Below are positions 59,601 through 64,000 of a stretch of DNA of 64,000 nucleotides, piece after piece. The position numbers and the translations under genes were made by a program. The notes under the pieces are model-generated. The model made no database searches. It was not told the DNA's origin and was given only the letters and a program-made list of their open reading frames with translations. The stretch covers positions 1,178,001 to 1,242,000 of the forward strand of contig NC_018941.1 in NCBI RefSeq assembly GCF_000304475.1. The letters are read 5' to 3'. Source of the stretch: Kazachstania africana CBS 2517. Its lineage: Eukaryota; Ascomycota; Saccharomycetes; Saccharomycetales; Saccharomycetaceae. Within the stretch, counting starts at the first letter, position 1. Each line of letters begins with the position of its first letter.

Positions 59601-62275
59601 TCATTGTTTTCTAAGAACTCCTGTAGTGTCATCTTGTTCTTAATTTGGGAAGAATGTAGGTCAGTATTTAGCATGATTAATGAGTATGATAAGGCATAGG
59701 CTGTATCGGCCTTGGAAAAGACGCCAGGATTTTGCTCAACGAATCTCTCTGCAAACTTTAGCATGAATCTATCAATTTTTTGACCTTCCCCTGGAAGTCT
59801 GAATTTCTGTAAAAATTCTCGTAATGCATCGACAATAGATAAATCCTTGAAGTCCATTTCATCGACAAAAGCGTGCATAACGGCGATATTATGTGCATCA
59901 CCTTCGCCCAAGAAATCTCCTACGGTTGCTAGATCTAGTCCTTCTGTTTCGAGTAACCATTTAGCAATAGAAGTTGGAGAATCATCCTTCAAAAATCCTT
60001 TACTAACTAATAATGGCAAGGCTTTCTTAGGTTTCGTATTGAAAAGATTGATGTAATCTGAAAGCTGAGTTTTACGTTGCTTCAAACTTTCAAACTGGGA
60101 TGGGTCATCATAATCTTGAGACTGACTCAAATTAGATCTTGTTTCGTCATCGTTAGCAAAACTACTATCCCCATTTAAAGAGGCCCCTCTATCATTAGTG
60201 CCGGAAGATATAGACATTGATTGTGAACTGCGCCTTGGTTTTGAGGAAGAATTGACAACAGATGCTGTATTTAACGCTTTATGAGCCCAGGAGCTTAGTG
60301 ACCTTAATACTGACACGATACAGCTTAGAGAAGTGGTCTTTAGTGCAAAATCCACAGGGAAAGGTAGCACAACTTGGCTTGAATCAGAATTGGAAGAGAG
60401 ATTAGAAGTTGTTAATAGTGGTAATTGGTTTAAGTTGAATGTAGCCAATGGTTTTCCTTTTTGATCTTCATAGTAAGATCTTTGACTAGGTGTAATATCA
60501 ACTCTGGTCAGAGCTAATCTAGTAAGATAATCTACCATAATTTCCATGATGTTAGGCATTCCTGGGTTGCAATCGTAATTTAAGTAAAATTCTATCAAAG
60601 TTCTTGGATCATTGCATATTCTTTGAATCACAGTTAAAAAGTATCTTTTCTGTTGAGAGGTTGCAGTCTTCAATTCAGCCACAGGGAAGTAAATTTCTGT
60701 TAGAAAGACAGGTATTTCTCTCATAAATTCAGCTCTTAAATTTGCTATTAGTAGCCACATTATTTCCAAAGTTATTTCGAAAACCGGGGAAATCGGCGAA
60801 GCTGCATTACGAGATAACGACAGGCACAAATATTGTCTTATAGAATCCAGTAAAGTTGTTTTCTCTTGACCAGGAAGATAAAGATTAGAAGATGCAAGTA
60901 CATCAACATGATCTCTGACGATGGAATAAATTATATGTAAGGATAGTAGTTTTGATCTAACTGCGTGTGATCTCATATCTAGTTCAGCTTCCAAAGGTTT
61001 AGCACAAATTTTAGCCATTGCCCTGAAAACAAGGAATGCATCTTTTATGGCAAGGTCGTCACCGGAACTAATTTCATCTTCTTGTTCTAGTGAGTTATCA
61101 TTTTCTTGAGCATCAACCCTTCTTTCCTCTTCATCATTCAAATTTTTCATATTTTCCAATGTCACTGGATTTGTCCCGCCGTTGTTTAGACTTCCTTCGA
61201 TTGGTTCATTTACCTTGGTTGAAGAAGAAAGTGTCCTCACATTTACACGGTCGAATACCGATCCAATAATTTGGGCCAATGTTGCTTGTGCAATACCTTG
61301 GTTAGAAGCATTTAAAGAGAAGACGAAAATGTTATAAATTGTTCTAACAGCTTTTAGAAGAGAAACACCGTGGCATAAAGAAATTGAATCTTCGACTAGG
61401 ATGCAACTTGAGAGAGATCTTATTATTTGTAGTTCTACTCTATCATCGGTACCTTCACCTTGGAAACAATCAGCAATGGTATCAATAGCAGCATCAATAA
61501 GTTTCTGTTTTGGCGGAGGCGTGATTCCTGCAGCACTATCTTCCTGAACTTGATCAATCGATGCAAGAGCATCTGGTGGATTAATCAATATAGATTCGTC
61601 CAATGCTCTAAATGAGAATAATTTGGAGAGACAATCTAACACTTTTACTTGCATTCGAGAAGATTTTGTTCTACAAGCGGCTCTCAAAGCTTCAAAAATC
61701 AATATCGAATCGATAACCTGCGAAGCCGCAGATGCATCCTTCTGACTTTCTTGAATCCTTGTTACTGCTCTTTCAATGACTTTTTGACAATTTGGATGTT
61801 TCTTCAAATCTTTGGCTTCAAGTATATCTTCAAAAACATTCTTCACTAGGGCTAATGTAGATCTTGTACTAGTAGACATAGCAGATGAGACACTGAATAT
61901 GGTGTTGTTAGCATCTAACTGTTGAGCGTTCTGGCGATCAGTCGATTCCCCAGTTTCATGTTCTTCGGAAGTTAGATTGGTGTGTCCTAAAGTCTCATTG
62001 GCATTCACTACTTGACTACCACCGATAGATTTATTTTCTTCATCAACGCTATCTTCTTGAGCAATTTCATCGCCAGTTACTTCATTCTCACCAATGGCTT
62101 CAACGATATCATTTTCACTTTGTATTGTGATTACCGGAGGCTCAGTTTGATTTGTGTTGTTTACATCATCATTTTCACTTTCAACTTGTTCTGTTTCTTG
62201 AGATTCAGATTCAATGTTGACAGAAGAGAGATTATCTTCAGACATTTCCTCTGAATGTTGCTCTTGTTCAGACAT
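56630..62275 (-). CDS. SEC7: trans-Golgi Arf guanine-nucleotide exchange factor Sec7
   Basis: Role: large brefeldin-sensitive Arf-GEF that loads Arf1 with GTP at the trans-Golgi to drive coat recruitment. Seen: 1881 residues (S. cerevisiae 2009). An acidic Glu/Asn-rich N-terminus (about 1-115) precedes the DCB and HUS domains, with the HUS box at about 568 (LNYDCNPGMPNIMEI). The Sec7 domain (about 735-905) has FLQKFRLPGEGQKIDRFMLK with the catalytic glutamate finger Glu830, followed by YSLIMLNTDLHSSQIKNKM. C-terminal HDS helical repeats follow. It is divergent from HSP42. Confidence 0.97.
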   Translation of the reverse strand: MSEQEQHSEEMSEDNLSSVNIESESQETEQVESENDDVNNTNQTEPPVITIQSENDIVEAIGENEVTGDEIAQEDSVDEENKSIGGSQVVNANETLGHTNLTSEEHETGESTDRQNAQQLDANNTIFSVSSAMSTSTRSTLALVKNVFEDILEAKDLKKHPNCQKVIERAVTRIQESQKDASAASQVIDSILIFEALRAACRTKSSRMQVKVLDCLSKLFSFRALDESILINPPDALASIDQVQEDSAAGITPPPKQKLIDAAIDTIADCFQGEGTDDRVELQIIRSLSSCILVEDSISLCHGVSLLKAVRTIYNIFVFSLNASNQGIAQATLAQIIGSVFDRVNVRTLSSSTKVNEPIEGSLNNGGTNPVTLENMKNLNDEEERRVDAQENDNSLEQEDEISSGDDLAIKDAFLVFRAMAKICAKPLEAELDMRSHAVRSKLLSLHIIYSIVRDHVDVLASSNLYLPGQEKTTLLDSIRQYLCLSLSRNAASPISPVFEITLEIMWLLIANLRAEFMREIPVFLTEIYFPVAELKTATSQQKRYFLTVIQRICNDPRTLIEFYLNYDCNPGMPNIMEIMVDYLTRLALTRVDITPSQRSYYEDQKGKPLATFNLNQLPLLTTSNLSSNSDSSQVVLPFPVDFALKTTSLSCIVSVLRSLSSWAHKALNTASVVNSSSKPRRSSQSMSISSGTNDRGASLNGDSSFANDDETRSNLSQSQDYDDPSQFESLKQRKTQLSDYINLFNTKPKKALPLLVSKGFLKDDSPTSIAKWLLETEGLDLATVGDFLGEGDAHNIAVMHAFVDEMDFKDLSIVDALREFLQKFRLPGEGQKIDRFMLKFAERFVEQNPGVFSKADTAYALSYSLIMLNTDLHSSQIKNKMTLQEFLENNEGIDNDKDLPRDFMVGLFDEIANDEIKLLSEQHQAMLSGDDTLQSQQPSAFSFFSSRDLAREAYMQVSKEISSKTELVFKNLSKAKTDSDVYYAASHVEHVKSIFENLWMSFLAALTPPFKEYDDLETSSRCLEGLKLSIKISATFGIDDCRQSFIGALVQFCNLQNLEEIKLKNINAMIDLLEVALSEGNYIKESWKDILLVVSQMERLQLISKGIDRETVPDVAQARLANPRVSYDSNKSNAYFFDIWSKKATPIEVAQEKHHNQVLSPEISKYISSTELVVLMDNIFTKSAELSGSAIVDFIKALTKVSLDEIESSQNASTPRMFSLQKMIDVCYYNMDRIRLEWSPVWAVMGGAFNKIATNENLAVVFFAIDSLRQLSMRFLDIEELVGFEFQHDFLKPFEYTVQNTSSVEVQEMIIECFKNFILTKSSRIKSGWKPILESLQYTAQSTNESIVAKTQKLVSHDITVNHFESVFQQEGSFSELVNVFKEITKYKKSQKLALHALESLKHITQNIADICFAPSDAADYEHKKSLLRGKDVFQDIWFPMLYCFNETIMTAEDLEVRSRALNYMFDALVAYGKEFDETFWANICNKLLFPIFSVLSKHWEVNQFNSHDDLSVWLSTTLIQALRNLVALFTHYFESLNSMLDGFLDLLVSCICQENDTIARIGRSCLQQLILQNVNKFNDEHWRQLGRVFNKLFESTTATELFDYDPLHQGRKPSITQESSHSNADVHETVQRAHEEEASEDVGNEFAATYENNTTSVDSLKNARKSPLNVNKNGGDARRRLNVKNSIVVKCVLQLLMIELLSELFENEEFTRYLPYTEALIMLGLLEKSYEFSHDFNEDYGLRTRLVEARVVDKIPNLLKQETSAAAVLIDVMFKLYLNDEEKKSDLLTRLVTICMQVVKSYTLLDDRTMERSINSWRPVIVEILQGYYEFDDDDFRQHCAFMYNLVIQLLDKSVPSDLRHATKLFLSRVGELYLSTAE

Positions 62276-63376
62276 GAATATATTTAATATGGATTAATAT
62301 GTCACAAAGCAAAGGAAAAATGGAAAGAACTGACGTAAATTTGGTAAGTTTGGTACAGTTACTAAAATGAAGAATTAACCTTGTTACTTTTCTGTTGATT
62401 GATCGTTTATCGACTTGGTATGCAGTCCTTTTGACATAGGAAGAGAAGAAGTTAGGAGACTATTGAATAGCGTATCCTAATCTCGTTGCACTTGCGCGAA
62501 GTGGCTGGGTAAAGAGAGATCAAGATGAAAAATAATCTCACATACAACCGTTTTTCAATAGTAGACGTAAAACATGTCAGCTTTACAAGATAATGATTCT
62601 CAAGAAATTGTATATAGTGGAATTTCTTGGTGTCGTTTATGGAAGGCTGATACCAATTTTGGGATTGGCGGTTTAGTGTTACTACAAAGTGCTTTTTGAA
62701 ATGAAGATGACTAGGCGACAGCTGATCATGAAAGATATTTGTATATAGTAAAAGAACCAATCTAAAAGTTTGCCTGGAATAGGGTTCTGTAGTATGAATA
62801 TATTATCGTTTTGGGCAGTTCATTTTCTTCTCGACGTGCTTCCTTATTCAAATGATGATATACAACTATAACCAAAATGGGATGGAACGCTAAACTGTTT
62901 CTGTCAGTACATATATTTATACCTCTGAAACTTGTTAAACCTTACTGTAAGTTATCATAAGTTGGATTTCACATTTACGATTTTTTCAAATTGAGTAAGT
63001 GGACCTTCGATCTTTTACCACCTTCTAGTTCCTAAAACAGCTTCATGAATCCCCAAAAGGTAAAAATTCTTTGCCCCATGGCTGAACAGACAAGAGACAA
63101 CAGATCGAAGAAGGTATTCTTACTGAATCTACGTATTTACTTAAGAATGTTGTATACCTTGTACTCATGTGAACCGTGACGCCAACAAAATTTCTTCAAT
63201 GCTAGAAGACTCAAGTTCCAAAGGAAGCTGAAGGAATACACAAAGACATACGAGCGTCACATTTTCAACGTTACCATACTATAATGATCAGCCACAAGTT
63301 CCTTCTTCGCCTAGATATTCGTCTACTTTGCCATTCCGTTAGTTTCTGTCACTTTAAAATTACCTTCTCCTTCTTT

Positions 63377-63389
63377 TTCTAGAATATTC
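63377..63389. promoter_or_regulatory. three-unit heat-shock element upstream of HSP42
   Basis: TTC-TA-GAA-TA-TTC is a perfect alternating three-pentamer Hsf1 site about 210 bp before the ATG. Confidence 0.75.
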
Positions 63390-63415
63390 TCGCTAAGAGA
63401 TCGCTCGAATTAGTA

Positions 63416-63486
63416 AGGGGCGCCCGATCAAGTTTTTATAGGTGACAGTGTCAGTGGGTTATGACGGGAGAAATGAGATATATAAA
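63416..63486 (+). promoter_or_regulatory. STRE and TATA box of HSP42
   Basis: AGGGG at 63416-63420 is the Msn2/4 stress element. TATATAAA at 63479-63486 is a good TATA box about 112 bp before the ATG. Confidence 0.6.
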
Positions 63487-63597
63487 GAGCGACATTTCTG
63501 CTCATGGTCTACTTTATCGTTAGATGAAATCATCATTAGTGAAAGCTAAATAACAAAAAAAATTAGCAAAGACAAGGAAATTAAAAGTCTATTAATA

Positions 63598-64000
63598 ATG
63601 AGTTTCTATCAGCCATCTCTATCTCTATATGATGTTTTGAATGCATTATCAAATCAAACACGTTTAAGAGATCCCTATGAAAATGTCCGTGCAAGACGTC
63701 CTCACCACGTACACCGCTCACATACTCCAGGACGGGTCCATTATCATAACCCGTTTGGCGTTCCCGCTAGCTATTTTTATAGAATGCCGGAACAAGGTTA
63801 TTACTATAGCCCACAGTATGAGTATGACGATGAGGATGAAGATGAAGATCAAAGAATGGGAGGCGCAGAAGAGACAACGTCTTCCACCTCTGAAAGACAA
63901 GAGCCATCCTATTATCATGGTAATGGTGAAAGAGCTGAAAGAAAACAGGAAAGAGATCCTTTATCAGAGTTATTGAATGCTTTTGTTGGTAAACCACCAT
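63598..64000 (+). CDS. HSP42: small heat-shock protein Hsp42 (partial, 3' end outside window)
   Basis: Role: small heat-shock protein that gathers misfolded proteins into peripheral (CytoQ) aggregates. Seen: 134 residues before the window ends. The start MSFYQPSLSLYDVLNALSNQ is the distinctive Hsp42 N-terminus. The prion-like part is rich in Tyr, His, Arg and Pro (YYYSPQYEYDDEDEDEDQ), followed by an acidic and charged section. The alpha-crystallin domain should lie beyond the window. The ATG at 63598 is the first in the frame and begins the conserved N-terminus. Location after SEC7 matches YDR171W. Confidence 0.95.
   Translation, partial: MSFYQPSLSLYDVLNALSNQTRLRDPYENVRARRPHHVHRSHTPGRVHYHNPFGVPASYFYRMPEQGYYYSPQYEYDDEDEDEDQRMGGAEETTSSTSERQEPSYYHGNGERAERKQERDPLSELLNAFVGKPP

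Larger units (their letters stand above)
62276..63597. promoter_or_regulatory. divergent promoter region, SEC7 / HSP42
   Basis: A 1.3-kb gap. The HSP42 side has a heat-shock element, an STRE and a TATA box; TTCATGAA at about 63042 is a further two-unit heat-shock repeat. The SEC7 side shows no recognised site. No RNA gene was seen. Confidence 0.55.

Noticed and set aside
1..64000. tRNA genes, LTRs, Ty elements, CRISPR arrays or transferred bacterial genes
   Set aside because: Reading the gaps for B-box sequences, LTR ends and foreign composition gave no candidate; every large frame matches a yeast gene family.

Overview
The window is nuclear DNA from a budding yeast of the family Saccharomycetaceae. 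It is AT-rich and gene-dense, and I see no spliced gene. The gene order follows Saccharomyces cerevisiae chromosome IV from YDR144C to YDR171W almost one for one: MKC7/yapsin (partial), TAF12, [zinc transporter], SWI5, EKI1, KGD2, NUM1, CTH1, GIR2, ENT5, CPR1, RPA14, HOM2, SAC3, ACL4, NBP2, CWC15, SEC1, TRM82, SEC5, TAF10, CDC37, [GATA factor], STB3, [STM1, AEC transporter, ACS2], SEC7, HSP42 (partial). I identified genes by recalling family sequences and by synteny; no database search was run.

The bracketed genes are the departures from S. cerevisiae. ZRT2, STM1, YLR152C and ACS2 lie on the sister whole-genome-duplication region (YLR120C to YLR153C) in S. cerevisiae. Here they sit inside the YDR track, while most other YLR-side genes (PDC5, SLX4, PUT1, SMD3, PEP3, PCD1 and so on) are absent. 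This patchwork is what a post-duplication species would show if it kept different copies from S. cerevisiae. A Naumovozyma, Kazachstania or Nakaseomyces-type lineage is plausible, but the genus cannot be fixed from this window. SSY1 (YDR160W) is missing from its expected place. A GAT2-like GATA factor lies between CDC37 and STB3.

By region: 1-12 kb holds a secreted protease, a TFIID/SAGA subunit, a zinc importer, a mitotic-exit transcription factor, a phospholipid kinase and a TCA-cycle enzyme. 12-20 kb is the giant cortical anchor NUM1, about half of it a 32-residue tandem repeat. 20-34 kb holds mRNA decay, translation, trafficking, proline isomerase, Pol I, amino-acid synthesis, mRNA export and ribosome-assembly chaperone genes. 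34-44 kb holds two exocytosis genes (SEC1, SEC5), a tRNA methyltransferase subunit, TAF10 and CDC37. 44-64 kb holds regulators (GATA factor, STB3), STM1, a membrane transporter, ACS2, SEC7 and HSP42.

The promoters carry readable regulatory grammar. There are five exact CCGGGTAA (Reb1-type) sites and three RRPE+PAC ribosome-biogenesis modules (RPA14, ACL4, TRM82); the RRPE-binding protein gene STB3 is in the same window. SWI5 has an Mcm1/forkhead arrangement, CTH1 an Aft1-type site, ACS2 and EKI1 have E-box/UAS-INO-like sites, and HSP42 has a heat-shock element plus STRE. I found no tRNA, rRNA, CRISPR, transposon, LTR or centromere, and no undescribed multi-gene system.
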